A stretch of 64,000 nucleotides of DNA from Gossypium raimondii (Eukaryota; Streptophyta; Magnoliopsida; Malvales; Malvaceae): positions 55,127,980 to 55,191,979 of the forward strand of contig NC_068575.1 of the NCBI RefSeq assembly GCF_025698545.1, read 5' to 3'. Positions 36,742-49,972 of this stretch are shown piece after piece; the first letter of the stretch is position 1, and each line of letters starts with the position of its first letter. A model generated the notes under the pieces. That model saw nothing but the letters and a program-made list of their open reading frames with translations, did not search any database and was not told where the DNA came from. Made by a program: the position numbers and the translations under genes.

Positions 36742-37270
36742 GGTTAAATACTGCTATTAGTCCCTGTACTTTGTGAAAGTGGTAGATTTAGTCAAAGTAT
36801 TTTTATTTGATCGATTTTAGTTTTTGTACTTTTTGAATTGGTAAATTTTAGTCCTTGTACTTTTTAAAATTTGAAATTTTAGTCTTGGCCCAATCAGTAG
36901 GAGCTAAATTTGTTTGGTAAAAATTAATTATTAGTTTTGTACTATGCATACAGTTGTAGGTTTAATCCATTTTCTTCAATTGGATCATTCTAGATCATTA
37001 TACTTTTCAAATTCTAAAGTTCCAGTCATAATGCAAATGATAATCAGTAATTTATTAATTGGATTTTTAGTTAGTATTATGTAGAAATAATAAGCTGACA
37101 TGACATTACACATGATAATATGTTTGGAACATTAGATTTTGAAAATAACAAAATTTAACAATTATAGTTTAGTGAGGATTGAAACTTTAAAATTTGAAAA
37201 GGATAAGTAAAGGTAAGAGGATTAAATCTACAATTTTTGCCAAGTACATGAACTAATAGCAGAATTAACC
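36742..37270. mobile_element. MITE with inverted arms, downstream of the microprotein gene
   Basis: The left end GGTTAAATACTGCTATTAGT pairs with the right end TAATAGCAGAATTAACC. The arms continue as imperfect complements for about 150 bp (TAGTCCCTGTACTTTG with CAAGTACATGAACTA; GTAGATTTAGTC with GATTAAATCTAC). About 530 bp, with no coding capacity. The composition (TTTTAGTCCTTGTACTTTT phrases) is typical of abundant cotton and other dicot MITEs. Confidence 0.75.
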
Positions 37271-38296
37271 TATAGGTTATGGGAGAGATGATGCAGCTCA
37301 CCTTTGGTGTACAAGTGACCCACCTTTGGGCTCCCAGATGTCCTGGATGCCATTTTTCAGATTTTCCGCTTCATTCCCATCTCACGAGGGAAGAAAAATC
37401 TCGTTCGTTCGAACTGAATGATACATTGTCGAAGAATTATACAGCCCCCTCCATAGAAAATGGCTAAATTTATTGATCTCTTCCTGTATTTACCATCTCC
37501 GTTGATAAAACATGCCGTCCGGTGAATGTTAACATGTTCGAATGCCCATAAAAAAATGTAAGAGAAGCACCAACACACCCGGAAGAACATGCGCGTGAAT
37601 GTTCCGGCATTAGATTGAATGTCCGAAGGAACAGCGAACGGCACTTCTTTCGCCCATCCTTGATTCAAATTACAGGAAAGATGCGACTTTTTGGACCGCA
37701 TAGGAGTGGATTGTGAAAGTGGGAATGAAGATGGGCCCCATCCTTGGGGCCCATCCTTGGGGCCCATCCTTCGTCAGTGACTTCACTTGCCAACCTAGTC
37801 ATAAGTTGGACACCATCATTTTGCTGCATTCAGATCGTCTAAGAACAATTTGGCAATGTTCCACAACTCCATCCCAAGTTATTGATGTTCATATCTTGAA
37901 TCGCCAGAGTCTAGTAGCAATTTCATTTCATTTTCTGGTTTTTGAACTTCCTTTGTTGATAGCTAGGAAAGACGAGAAATCCATATCTCATTCCGTAAAA
38001 CAAAAATGGAGGGATCAAACCAAATTTACATAAATCCCATTTACAAATTGCAGCATAGAGAAAGCAGTAACTTTAAACTGTGAACTATTATCACCACCAG
38101 TGAAAATATCTAATAAAATCAGAAACTTTATCACTATTTTATCGATGGCTTAAGAAACAATCCAACACCAACCCATCTAGCTACAGAAACATCATTCAGA
38201 TTTCAGACCTTCCAAGTTCCAACCAATACAGCCAAGATGCTTATTTCGGCACTTGGTTTAGAAAAAATCAAAAATTCTGCGATCATTACAAATGCA
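37271..38296. other. Unassigned sequence of balanced composition, then EDR4-like 3' flank
   Basis: 37271-37800 has a more gene-like base composition than its surroundings and a minus-strand frame of 136 codons (37357-37767), but I recognise no family in either strand. It ends with a triple 14-bp GGCCCATCCTTGGG repeat (listed separately). 37800-38296 is probably the 3' UTR and flank of the EDR4-like gene. Confidence 0.35.
37733..37770 (+). repeat. 14-bp GC-rich tandem repeat (about 2.7 copies)
   Basis: The unit GGGCCCATCCTTGG is repeated almost three times without change. It is a small GC-rich island in AT-rich DNA, in the part of the window where no gene could be assigned. Confidence 0.8.
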
Positions 38297-41200
38297 TTAT
38301 GCAGCTGCTCTTGGAACTTTCATGCCAAAACCACGCTTCGCTTTCTCAACTCTGTTCATTAACAAACAAAAATGCTTCAGGATGATACCTTACAAAGAAA
38401 CCCCATTTTGAGATGCAGAAAATTTAATAGCAATACATGAGTTCAAAAGTTATAATGGATACACAATGAAGCAACGGGGAAAAAAAATCAATCTTTACCA
38501 AAAAAGAGAGCTTTCAAACATCCTACACAATGGCACAATGTCTAACACTTGGTACTCATAACAACTCATAACATGCAGGAATGTACTATTCTAACAATAA
38601 TTAAAGGAAGGAAATTAGAAAAGAAAGTTATAACCATCGACCACCATCAAAGAACAGAAACTACATTTACAAACCATCTACGCAAGCCCTTTTGTACGTG
38701 TCTCATGTAATAAACCCCATTATCCCTATTTCTTTCCATTGTACAATCTTAGTGCCATGCCTTTGCCATTATTCTAAGATCTAGTTCACCTCGAGGCTTT
38801 CCGAGATCCAACATTTATAAAGAACAAGAGACGTGTTAGCATTACGGCTACAAAGGATTAATGCATAAAACAGTCATGAGAATATCAATACTTATTAGCT
38901 GCAACGGATGAATTGAATGAAAGCAGTCTACTTTTTAACTAGTTATGGCAACATTTAGCTATCTACATGTATAAGCATGTAGGAGGGGAAAAGAATAAAG
39001 ACAGACTCACGTTGGCGCAAGTTTCCCAAGGCTATCTAGCTCTTCACCAGTGTCCTCATCCAGAACTCTGCCCGATATCTCAATGATATAAGATCTATCT
39101 CTGTCAGGTGGAAGCCCTCTATTAGCAAGCAAATCTAAATCTTTCTGATGGAGCTCTCTCCCGTTTACAAAAACACCAGTGGTTCCACCAGCACAGTTCT
39201 CTGGCATTGGATGGTTAAATTCTTCGATAAAAGGCTGCATTGAAAATCAGTTTTTTAATATATTTATACATAAATTACTAAAACCAAGAAACAACAAAAT
39301 GCTTAACAGTCAGTATCTAGGTTAAAAATTATATAATCTTACAGGAATTATGCCAAGACAAGGTCCGCCGAGAACACCCCAGAATCCAGCTCGGAAATCA
39401 TACCTGATTTAGTCATATGCAACACAAGAATGTCAATTATTGAAATACACTAGAAATTACATGCCAGTCTATCATGATAGACATACAAAGAAACTGGTAA
39501 AACTCATAGCACAGATCAGAGAGAAAACCAATGGATGCTTACCAATACTGTCCAGGAAGAACCGGTCCAGCTATCTTTTCAGCTTTTTTAACCACACGTT
39601 CAGGAATAGGATGTCCATTAACTGAAATGTTACTTTTCCCACGTTCCTCTGTTTGATTAAATCTTGAGAAATCCTTAAAACTCTTCTTGATAATATTTGC
39701 AAAAAATGATTCACCTCCTTTTGCCATTTTCGGTTGATCATCTTCCCTAGTTACATCCCCTGAATCTTGAGAAATCCCAGTATTAGCATACTCATTGAAT
39801 GACACCTCCATCTCAGTAGGTAATGCCTCTTTTAAAGAATTTTGTCGTGTGGCACCCTTGATTGACACAACTTTCTCTTGATCGGAGCGACTACTACGAT
39901 TTCCCTTCCTGAATCGATTGGCTGCATGATTGCTAGAAGAATAATCAAAGTGCTCTTGAAGAGGTGAGCCTGCAGGTGGGGAAGACAAAGTGGATTTGGC
40001 TGGCTGCTGAACAGAACTCACTTCCTGTCTTGAAGCAGTTAAAACATCCGGACTGTTTTCATCCTCGGAGGTGCTAGGAGATGAAGAATGAAAGCTTTGC
40101 ATTTCCTGAGGTCTGACTGAATTCAAAGCCTGGCCAGTTGACGATGCAACAGGTTCTCTATCCATTGACTGAAAATCATAACCTGAATGATCATAATCAT
40201 CAGAGGAGAAGTTAGTAGCAATTCGGTTGACACGGCCTTCATTACAGTTATCATCAACATCTACAGAAATTCCCTTTGATTCTGCATGATTAAGAAGAAC
40301 AAGCTTCTTGTCCATGACAATAAAGTTTATCACAGTTGAACAGGCTCCACACCGCAATTTATGTTCATTTTTCACCATGAGCTGCACTTTCCGGGGCACT
40401 CGTAGCAATTCAAAGCAATTATAACACGTTACAAATGGAGCACCACCAGCTATAGGACGAATATGGCGCCCACCACCAGCTAGCACTACTCTCTGGGGAC
40501 GGTAATGAACAAAACCACCCATGTCTGAGTTAATATCATTCTGCCATCTAGCATGAGCATTCAATGGGGGCATTGTGGTCCTAGAACTATGGTAATGCGA
40601 ACCAAAAGACCTAGGGTTGTCAATATGGTAAAATGGGTTGCTAGGCACATCAGGGAACCTTTTATTGCCAAATGAACTGGGTGGAATAGGTGCTGGAACT
40701 CGCCGATGTTTCTCATAACAATGAAAGCAAGAACAAGAAGCCTGGTGCAACACTGAACTTCGTGGATATGGCATAAATGGATCATGATTACTTTCAATGT
40801 ACTGTCCAGAAAAGTATGGATGACGTGGCTGTTGGTATTCTCCAGGGAACTGGTGCGGAGCTCTTCCAAGCATTTTGGATCCAAAAGGATCTCCATATGC
40901 AGGGATATGATTTGGATTACGCATTGGAGGATACAACCCATGCTGAGTCACATCATGTTCAACGGGATAAGCAAATGGTTCTGGAAAAAAACCAAAGTAA
41001 GAAGGTCCTGCTTCCGCAGCATGCTTATCAGGTCCATAGAAAGGCATTGAGGGCTTCTGCAATCCAGAAGAACTATTTGCAAACCAGCTATCAGTACCAC
41101 CATAAGACTCTGGAGGAACTACCCTCCTATCAACCGGAGCCTTTTCTTTTGGTTTATCAGCCACATCACAAGACTGACTAAGTTGCTCCTTTAGCTCATC

Positions 41201-42544
41201 TAGCTTCCTCAGAAGCACAGCTCGATCTTGGTCAAGGTGAATTCTACTAGAACCATCCAGGTCAGTTTGATTCTGCAACGATTCGCGATAACCATAAGAA
41301 GAATCCAAATTAAGGTTTGATGGGCCTTCATCTGGGTGTTTTGAGGTAGAAAATCGCACACCTTCAACGACAACTCTTGGAATTCTCTGAAATTGCTCCA
41401 TCTCTTCTCGTTTCCCAGCCTGCCAATCGGACATCTGTCCCAGTCTTTGTGATCCACCAGTATATACAAAATTGGAATCCAAATCCTCCTGTTCTCTTCC
41501 AATAGAATTCACTATATCATCCTTGTTCCTGCTAATATCATTTGGGTTCTCAAGAGACCATTTATCACCAGCAACCTTTGATTCACTCCTACTTCTATCA
41601 CTGCCCTCAACATCATTATTCTCTGGATCCCTTTGATCACACATCAAAAACCCAGCACTTGATTTAACATCTGCATCAGAGGCATCACTTGAGTCTACTA
41701 TTCCCTTCTCGGAGGAAGTTTGGGATTTGGTAGAGACTCTGCCAAGACTGTCTTCTTTCGACTTGTCCAAGAAAGTAACTGCTTCATGATTCCTAATTTT
41801 AGCTGTTAATCAAATAACATTACTCTATTAAAACAAGAAAAAACTACAAATTTCATGGAAGATCAACACTAAAAAGTTCAGAAAACAACAAGAAACCGAA
41901 ATCAAAGCCTTAAATGGTTTTATTATTTTGATCTCAACAAAAATACTCCATAGAATATACTTTTATGACCATATCGGATTCTGACTATTGAAAAGAGGAG
42001 GCTGAAGCGCACTCGATTCTTTCATTGCCTTAGAAAAATGGCAAGCTTGCTCATCAATCGGATTGAGGGCATTATAGAACCAATAAAATGAAAAGAAAAA
42101 AAAAAGCAAAACCCCAATAAAATGAAAACCAAGCAATACCCAACTTCGAGTTTTCACAGAATGCACCATGGCCATTGTTGGTAAATACAAAACAACTATC
42201 ATTAGCATTCTAATAAGATTCCAGAGTCATAAACAGCACACATGATCCACACCTTAACTATACCTTACCTTTCAATTTAACCAATGGGTTCAAGTTTGAA
42301 CATTTACAGGAAGCTTATTAACATGGGTCCAGGATCCAGGATCCAGGATCCAAAATCGATTTTCTGTCTCGTCTTCACTAACCAAACAAACAACTAGGAA
42401 AAAAGAAAGAGAGGAGAAAGCAACGGTACCTCGAAGAACAGCACCGCAGCCACCACACTGGTAAACCGAATAATCAGCAAGCTCTGGGAGAAGGTTTTCA
42501 CACTTTGGACACCGAACCAACCTCACTTTGGTTGACTCGGCCAT
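38297..42544 (-). CDS. EDR4-like zinc-ribbon/DUF3133 protein (904 aa)
   Basis: Five exons: 42544-42430, 41802-39543, 39403-39343, 39234-39011 and 38351-38297. All borders are GT/AG and the sum is 2715 nt, giving 904 residues. The N-terminus has the zinc ribbon typical of ENHANCED DISEASE RESISTANCE 4 relatives, RCPKC (residues 11-15) and CGGC. A short coiled-coil-like stretch (LLRKLDELKEQL) lies around residues 234-246, and a Cys-rich CSCFHCY near 394. DUF3133 follows at about 493-540 with CYNCF and RCGAC. The conserved C-terminal tail contains YDFRAGFWGVLGG and VFVNGRELHQKDL. Relatives are also labelled extra-large G-like proteins. Arabidopsis EDR4 acts negatively in powdery mildew resistance and salicylate-linked cell death. 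Whether this paralogue does so is inference. No break is seen. Confidence 0.9.
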
Positions 42545-45075
42545 TTTTTGAATCGTTCAAAGCCTTATGTCAAGCCAAAACAATGTAATACTTCTCTAAA
42601 CTTATTTTAAAGAGCTTGAGAATCTCTTGCAACAACTATCATCATCAAACACATTCCATTTAAGGAAAAAAACAACAACTCTTTTTAGCTAAGTTTGGTA
42701 ATAGGAAATAAGAGAATACCAAGAGCGGAAGGGAATTGATAAGCTGAATTAAGGTTCTATTTGTTTTGTTTTTAAGCAAGTTTCTCTTGGGTTTCTTAGC
42801 GACCAAACAGGGAAAGGAAAGTTTGGGGAAGAGAGGTTAAGACAATGCAATGAAGGATCCCAGAATTTGTGAGAAACACTCTGAAATTTGCTGTTGAAAG
42901 AGAATAGTTAAGTGTGTTCTGAAGCAACCCGAGTTTGTACTCTGCTCAATTTTTGTTCCACTTTGGGTACCGAGAAAGAGAAGAAAAAATACAAGAACTA
43001 GAAAAAGACAGAGAGACCACGAAACCGAGTGTACCCTGGATCGTTTCCCAATGGGTGCAGGTAAAGTAAAAAAAAGACCACCGAAACGCCATCGTTTTTT
43101 ACTTACATACTATTGGCTATTGCAACAAGTACAACCCCTTCAAACGTCAACAGCTTCTGGGTCTGGCCTCCACTATGGAATCTCCTACTTTTTTTCACTT
43201 TAGTCTTTTTTTCTTAATTATTTTTATTATTTTACTGTGTTTAGAACTTTATTCGATCCAATATATTGCTTTTTTTGGGGACCTTAGTGTTGTGACGGGT
43301 GAGAGAGAGACAGAGAGAGAGCAAAGCAGAGATTTGGAGGTTGTGAAAAGAAGTGAAAGGCCCCCCCCCCCTGTTTATATTTGCAAACTTCTCTTCCATT
43401 TCTGAGTTCTGACCACCCACATCTTTAAACTTTAATCACTCACTCTGTTTTTTTCTTTCTTTTTATAAATTTATATTTTTTACATTTTGGAAAGTGAATG
43501 TATATATGTTTATGTGCCCCACAGCTCACCTAATATGGGATTGGGTCCCACTCTCTGCTTGTTATTTTACCAATTTTTGTCACATACACGTTGCATGGGT
43601 TTTCTCATTACAACACAATCATGGACCAATTTTCAGACCAGTTTTCTAGACCTCCCTGGGATTACATCTAATTTTGTTACTAAAGAATGACTGGTGATGG
43701 GTTTCAGGATTCAGATTGGGAATGGGAGAAATATGGGTGTTCGATGATGAAGGGAGATGAAACGTGCATCGAGGAATGAGATAGTGATGGTGAGGTTATT
43801 AACTTCTAAATTAGGTTACATTTAAGTCAAGCAATAATGAATTGCAAGTGTGGTGTTTTAAAATAGTCACCATCCATGCCCACCCCAGCAAGCAAAATAA
43901 AATTTAATGAAGAAAACGCCTTCAGACTCTGTTCCCCTTTCCTTGTATTCCCTGTATTCTTAAGATTAAAATAATAAGGGTGAAATGTGAAGTTATTTTT
44001 AAGATAAGCCTGGGGATTTAATTTCAGTAGCTCTCTTCTCGGAATTCTATTGGAACTTGATGATGAAAGCAACCCATCGAAGAGCTGCTGGTGTGGCATT
44101 GATCTCACCATTAATGACGCCTTTCTCACTCGCTTTGACTTCGCCCTCCGGCCAATGCAGACAATGAGCAAACGAACAACCACTGTCCCTTTATTAATTG
44201 TAGTAATAGTAGATAGAAACAAGAACCCCTCCCCAAAGAAAAATCAAACATTTGCATATATCCGAGGATGTTGATTTTTATCCAATATACTAAGTCAGTT
44301 GCTACGCCTACTTGCTTCTAGGTTAAACTTTTGGTAAACTTCAACGCTTTGCTTGATTTGATTACTTTCCCACAGGAAAATGATGCAAGTCCAGTCCTCA
44401 TATTGCATCTAAAATTATTTGGATATTCAAATGGTATGTGGGAGACTTGAAATTTACTATATGAAGTTTGAAGAAAAGTTGATGGTCAAAAGGGGTTGCT
44501 TAATGGTAATAGAATTAGTATTATACAAATTAGTTTGTGGATGAAGTCTTCTATTAAGTGTGGGTCATGAAACATAAATAAAACAAAGGGTGAGATTCCC
44601 TATATATATAAGTTGGCTTAAATAAAGAGTGTCCCCATAGCTGGCTGTAGATTCTTTCAAGGACTAATTGACTAAATGGGCATGTTCTATTTGGAAGGGA
44701 ATAAGGGACTGCCAAGAAATGGTCCCAAAAGCTATTCAACTCTTCAAATAGTTGAGTCCCCTATAACTGAATTTCCTGGTCGTTGTTCACCCCTTTTAGC
44801 TAAAAACTTGTAAACTAGTGCTACATCGAATGGCCCAGACCAGGCAATGGGAGGCCCATGCTCAGGAGCTTTATGGCAACGAAAGGCCTAATTTGGAAGC
44901 AACTGAAACTGATTAGTGCTATGCAAATTCTCTGACCCAAATCAGGTCTTTTGGGGAAGAATTGTGCTACATCAGAACCAACTTTGCTTGGTTAATTAAC
45001 AGCAAGAATTAAGAAAAGCGGCATCGATGAACAATAAACATAATTACCTTTGAATCAATTACATTGTTTTGTATG
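42545..45075. other. EDR4-like promoter side and intergenic DNA
   Basis: 42545-43050 is probably the 5' UTR and promoter of the EDR4-like gene. A GA-rich microsatellite-like stretch (GAGAGAGAGACAGAGAGAGAG) lies at 43300-43321 and a C10 run at 43363-43372. A minus frame of 131 codons at 43827-44222 has no recognisable domain and is opposed by another frame. No gene is supported. Confidence 0.45.
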
Positions 45076-45444
45076 TTACTTGTTGCAAAAGCAACTGAAT
45101 CCTGATCTTAACTTTATAGCCGTATCCCTCCTTTGTCCAAACCTTCTTTTCTTCCAACACTTGCTCTCATGAAGTTCACGCGAGCTGCTCCTCAGAGAAG
45201 ATGATTCCTTGGCTATGGATTTGCTTGTGGGATCTGCAATGCTAACTGGGGTGAAATCAGTGGGATGAGAAATTCCGGTCATTGGCCTCTTCGAACCATC
45301 TCAATAAGGCAGTTCCATTAGATGCCGGTCGATCACATGACTGAGTGATACCAATTCATACGAATCATATAAACGGCAGCCACAATCCCATGTAGCAAAT
45401 GTTGCTGCATCTTCATTTTTCCCTTTGGTTTTTATCTTCTTCAT
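45076..45444 (-). pseudogene. Small plant-specific protein gene with an in-frame TGA
   Basis: From the ATG at 45444 the frame reads MKKIKTKGKNEDAATFATWD, then CRLYDSYELVSLSHVIDRHLMELPY, a TGA (codon 48, at about 45301-45303), and continues in the same frame as DGSKRPMTGISHPTDFTPVS to a Lys/Arg-rich end (KCWKKRRFGQRR, then CFCNK) and a stop: 122 positions in all. Both sides have protein-like composition, so a single Ser-to-stop type change (TCA to TGA) is the simplest explanation. The half downstream of the TGA has its own ATG at 45282 (68 codons). I recall similar short uncharacterised proteins in dicots but no function. It may be a recent pseudogene, a sequence error, or translated only from the second ATG. 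Confidence 0.5.
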
Positions 45445-46822
45445 TTGAGTTTAAATAAAATTTCTGGGGGATTGTCATATTGGTTTATACATAAATGATT
45501 ATACGCACTCATTATAATATTCAACAAATTTGAGATTCGAATCCCAAGCCATCACCTTATTCCTAATCAACTACCCATGAAAAGGAAAAGATAAAAAATA
45601 AGGGAAATACTCATAAAAAACCGGGTTTAAACGTAAGCAATTAGAATTACAGCATACCATGTAAAGCAGAATTTGCAATTAAATTAGCAATAACATGGGA
45701 TTTCTTCAACCAGGCTATTCCACAATTATTGTCGGGATTTTATCATATTCTTATTTGGTTTTGGAGTAACAGTTCAAATCCCTTTTTATGGTAGCTACAT
45801 CATTATATGGAAAAAAAATGCAGAATAAAAACAACAAAGTTTTTATATTTCTTATTTTTGTGGTATACTTATTAACCACCAGCAATGTTCTATTTTCTCC
45901 AATTAATAGCTATGTAGTTTTCCATGTCCAGTTTACACTTGGATGAATGTAAGTAGCAGCAGCAGAAACAGAGAAACATATATGAACCAGAACAGTGAAG
46001 AACAACATGATAGAAAAATATATTAATACATGAACATGTTAACATATCATATATAATGTCATAAAAGTTTATCAATATTTTTGGTTTAAGACCCTCGATA
46101 TTAGATTCTAATTAAATTTGAAATTGAATCAGATGAAACTTCGGAAGAGGAGTGATAATGACTAAATAATTTAGAAAACTACCCGATAAAATTTTCAGTT
46201 CATAAAAAAATAACCCACCACCACCGATTATACACTCCAAAAATATATATAAAAAAAAAATTAACAAAGTGACCAGACACCCGAATAAAGAAAAGAGACC
46301 ATTGAAAAATGAGCTAAAAGTCACTCGTTAACCACCCCACTTAAAGACGAACAAAATCATAAATGATAGGAAAGAAGCTTTGCCGAAGTACGAAAGTTAG
46401 AAAAGTGATAACAAGATCCAACTAATTTTAGACTATTATTCAAGTCAAGGTTTGGATATAAAGAACCACTGATATTAAACATTTTGCTTTAAAAAAAAAA
46501 AGCTAAGATTGTTGTTGGTCCACTAAATTTAAATAAAAGCTTAAATTTCCTGGTTGGCCCTACTTCATCATGTCCATTAAAAACAAGGGGTTTCAAGCAA
46601 ATATCTTGAGCTAAAATAAGATTTGTCTAAAAAGGAAGAAAGCTAGTTATGGTGATGGATAAAAGGGGCATATCAACCACCAAACCTTAGAATTCAACTA
46701 TGGGGGGCTTGTCTGAGTCCCACAGAAATTAAATGATCTTGCATTCAACGTAGTAAGAAGATGAGCTAGATGATTAAGCGAATAAACACCCTTCAACAGA
46801 AACGGCGAAGAAATTTTACATT
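45445..46822. other. Intergenic; right end shared with the duplicated JAR1 flank
   Basis: AT-rich DNA with no gene. A 70-codon hydrophobic minus frame at 46112-46324 has no recognisable domain. About 46540-46822 matches 63460-63718 downstream of the second JAR1-like copy (shared phrases CTACTTCATCATGTCCATTAAAAACAA and ACACCCTTCA), so it is the 3' flank included in the duplication. Confidence 0.55.
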
Positions 46823-49800
46823 CTAGAAAGCAGTGCTGAAATAGTTTTTGGCAACATTGTCACATAAGATTTGTAACACTTTATTGTTTGTCAGCCCTAC
46901 ACATCGCGGTGTTTTGAATTGACTAAGAGCAGCTCCTAATCCTAAGTAATGATCAAGAACCTTCTGGAAAGTTCCCCTCCGAACAACACGAAGCTCGAGG
47001 GGACCAATGGCATCAACCTTTCGTGAACTAACATAGCCTCCATCCACGAAAGATCTATCCAAACAATTGCAGCATTCTGTTAGGACCTCATCGCTTACTT
47101 CCCCACTAATTTCCCAAAATATCACATAATGACCTGGGTCAGTAGATACATCCACATTACTAGAGAAATCAATCACTTCCAGCTTTTTCTTGGAAATTAA
47201 CTTGGCGGCTTCTTCCACGGCAAATTGTAAATCTTGCTCGGTGCTCTTGTCGATGTTTATGGCGAGCATGACATTTCTCCTGCAAACAAATTTCAGTTCC
47301 GGGGTTGAGTTATGGAAGCCCATAACCTTGACCACATCCCCTAGCTTATATCTGTATAAACCTGGGGTTTACAGATAAAATGAAATTAAGGAATTGGACT
47401 CCTTCTAAAAACTAGGAACTAGGACGTAAATAAATGTGAATGCAGACTACAATATTTCAAAGGAAAAGGACAACCAAAAAATTACACTAAACTTTTATAT
47501 GACTACACAAAAACCTATGCAAAGTCACTAAAAGCTTCCATCTTCTCCTTGTTGGCCATAATGCTTTTAATTATTAAAACAATGAATGAAAAATACACAG
47601 AAAATTGACCAAAATATCCATCCAATCCTTTTCACACTACATCATTATTTTGTTAACTAATGTCATCCTTGATATCATAAAAACTTTAACATAGTTAAAA
47701 CCATTAACCTCCTCTATGTAGTTTGAGATGACAACTAATTAGACAGCCATCAATGACTTATATACTGGAATGATTTTAAAAAGGGGAAAACCAAGAGATA
47801 AAAGGTGTATTAAGAAAAACTTCACTAGCAAAACCACTAAGGCCCAGGCAAGAAGGCATGTAAATATGATAAAGAATGAATGATGACAAAGTAAAACTAA
47901 AGAGGATACCAGATACCATCCTACTTTAAAAATTTGATAGAAATAATTATATAAATAAAGAAACATATGAAGACATGATGGATCAGACATGTCTCCCTTA
48001 TTTATGAGTTTTGTCTCCGCACCTAAGAAGCAGAAGTTGCAAAATTCTTAATACTAAAGTTACTAGTTTGAAGCAAAGAGAAATATCGCATAGCACACAT
48101 AGGTCTTCTTTAAAAATAGAACTATTTCCAAGTTGAGAAAAGTAACAACAAAAAACATTTGTATGTACAGAAAGATATACCAAAAAGCCAAATAAATTAA
48201 GCCTTTAACCGTTTGATACAACTACTTCAGAATATATGAACAAGGTATGAATTTGTCTTAACCGACAAGATTTAAAATGTCTGAATCAAAGAAATTTATT
48301 TAGAACAATGCAAGCAGTTAAGAAAACAAAAACTGTAGGAAAGAGAAGAATTGCATCAGAAATAACCTGTCCTCTATAGCTCCAAAATGACTATACACAC
48401 ATAAACTAATGGTAGGAAATGCAAATAATAATAATAATAATTTGAATCATAAGGTGAAAATTTTAAGGTACCTCCAAAGTTCGTGATGATAACTTCATAT
48501 TCTTCACCAACCCTAACTTCAGTAAGATCCACTGGCTTTGGCTCCATGGAAAGGAAAGAAACATTGCCATTCTCTTGCATATGCTCCTCAACATTCTCTT
48601 TCAGAGGAATGAACTCAAAATACCCAATATTAGGAAGCACAGCATAAGTAGCTGACTCAGGAGGTAGACTTGGATTGATATTTGCCCCAATCCACCCCTC
48701 AGAAGAACCGTAATCAGCACTTATAAGAGGTACATCCGCAGCATAATGCCTTAACTTTTTCAGATAAGGCTCCATGCACCCAGTCATTATCCCATAAATG
48801 TATTTAACATTAGGGAACAGCTCTGGTATTAATCCATACCAATTATTTAATCCTGAACATTTCTTCTCAATCATATCAGCCAATTCAGGATTTGGCTTCA
48901 GCAATTTGGCCATAGCAGACCGGACAGGAGGAAATGTGATCCGACTTGTGAGGACCCCTTCTCTTATATCATCACAAAGCTCTTCCCAAACTTGTTCGAA
49001 AGTTCGAAATGCAAGAACAATGCTATATGCAAAAGTAGAGGAAACCAACTGAATTTCCTCATGAAAAATCAGCCCGCATAAAAGATGGCAGTACAAAGAT
49101 TGGTGAAAATCAGGACCAAATATCACCTCATCAGGGCTACAGCACTCAGATTGCATTGCTTTCATCGCTTTTCTGAACTGCGAATTGCGAAAGACATTGC
49201 TGGTTGCAGTTCCAGCAAACAAACCCCCTTTGGTTTTAATCTGCTTGCTACTGTAAATGAACTGCAAAGCCCTCCCATTTTCAATAGGAAATTCTCTGTA
49301 TACCAAAAAATACAAACAGATTAATAACAGCTCAAATAAAATTAGTGGTGGACATAACACATGTATTTCAAAACTGGTTAATATCCACTGTATCATAAAA
49401 ATTGAGAGTAAAGGTGTGGATAGAAAGGAAATTGTTAATGGTCATTAAAGACTTGAAAGGGGAGAAGGGTAAAAAAATTAGAGCTAATATATTCAATTAA
49501 TTACTTGTTTCTAAAAGCAAAAGAAGTACGGAATATCTGCAAAGTAGTTTCCATCATTTCGTCATTAAAAGGCACAAATTTGGGCTTTCCTTGAGTAGTG
49601 CCAGAGCTGCGAATTTCAATAAAAGGCGGTCAGTCTTGGAAATCAAATGATAGCCAACAAACTAAAAGGTTGAAAATACGTGATAGAAATGGTTGTTATT
49701 GGTTTTCCGGTGAGAATCGGGGAAAAAGCACCATCAGCAACTCTTTGAATACAAGGCTCCAAGTCCTTGTGAGTGACGAGAGGAACACAAGCTTTGAAGC

Positions 49801-49972
49801 TTTCAGGGTCAGTTCTGCCATTGAGGCCCAGATTTTGCAAATACTCAGCGCATCCATTTTCTTCCAAAATCATCTTTAAAGTCTCTCTTTGAACATTCTC
49901 AGCATCTTTGGTCAATACTTCAAAATCTCTTATTACCTTTTCAACATCCAGAATTTCCTTCTTTTCCAACAT
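46823..49972 (-). CDS. JAR1: Jasmonoyl-L-amino acid synthetase, JAR1/GH3.11 type (585 aa)
   Basis: Four exons: 49972-49680, 49606-49505, 49295-48472 and 47361-46823. Borders are GT/AG and the sum is 1758 nt. It is an acyl-adenylating GH3 enzyme that, in the JAR1 group, joins jasmonate to isoleucine with ATP in the cytosol, producing the active hormone JA-Ile. The three GH3 nucleotide-binding motifs are present: SGTTQGKPKF near residue 99, YGSSEGW at about 327-333, and LYRYKLGDVVKV from residue 408. The C-terminal domain ends in the JAR1-like NYFSTAF. Length is close to Arabidopsis JAR1 (575). The start MLEKKEILDVEKV fits relatives. An in-frame non-ATG extension upstream is not used. A YAG acceptor just before the start suggests a 5'-UTR intron reaching back to about 50690. 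The gene looks intact and is tandemly duplicated at the window's right edge. Confidence 0.95.

Noticed and set aside
37357-37767. 136-codon minus frame as a protein-coding gene
   Set aside because: No family recognised, and its first codons are formed by the tandem repeat. Kept only as an unusual segment.
43827-44222. 131-codon minus frame (with a Ser run and basic N-terminus) as a signalling peptide precursor
   Set aside because: No signal peptide or known peptide motif, and the tail composition looks random. Opposed by a plus-strand frame.
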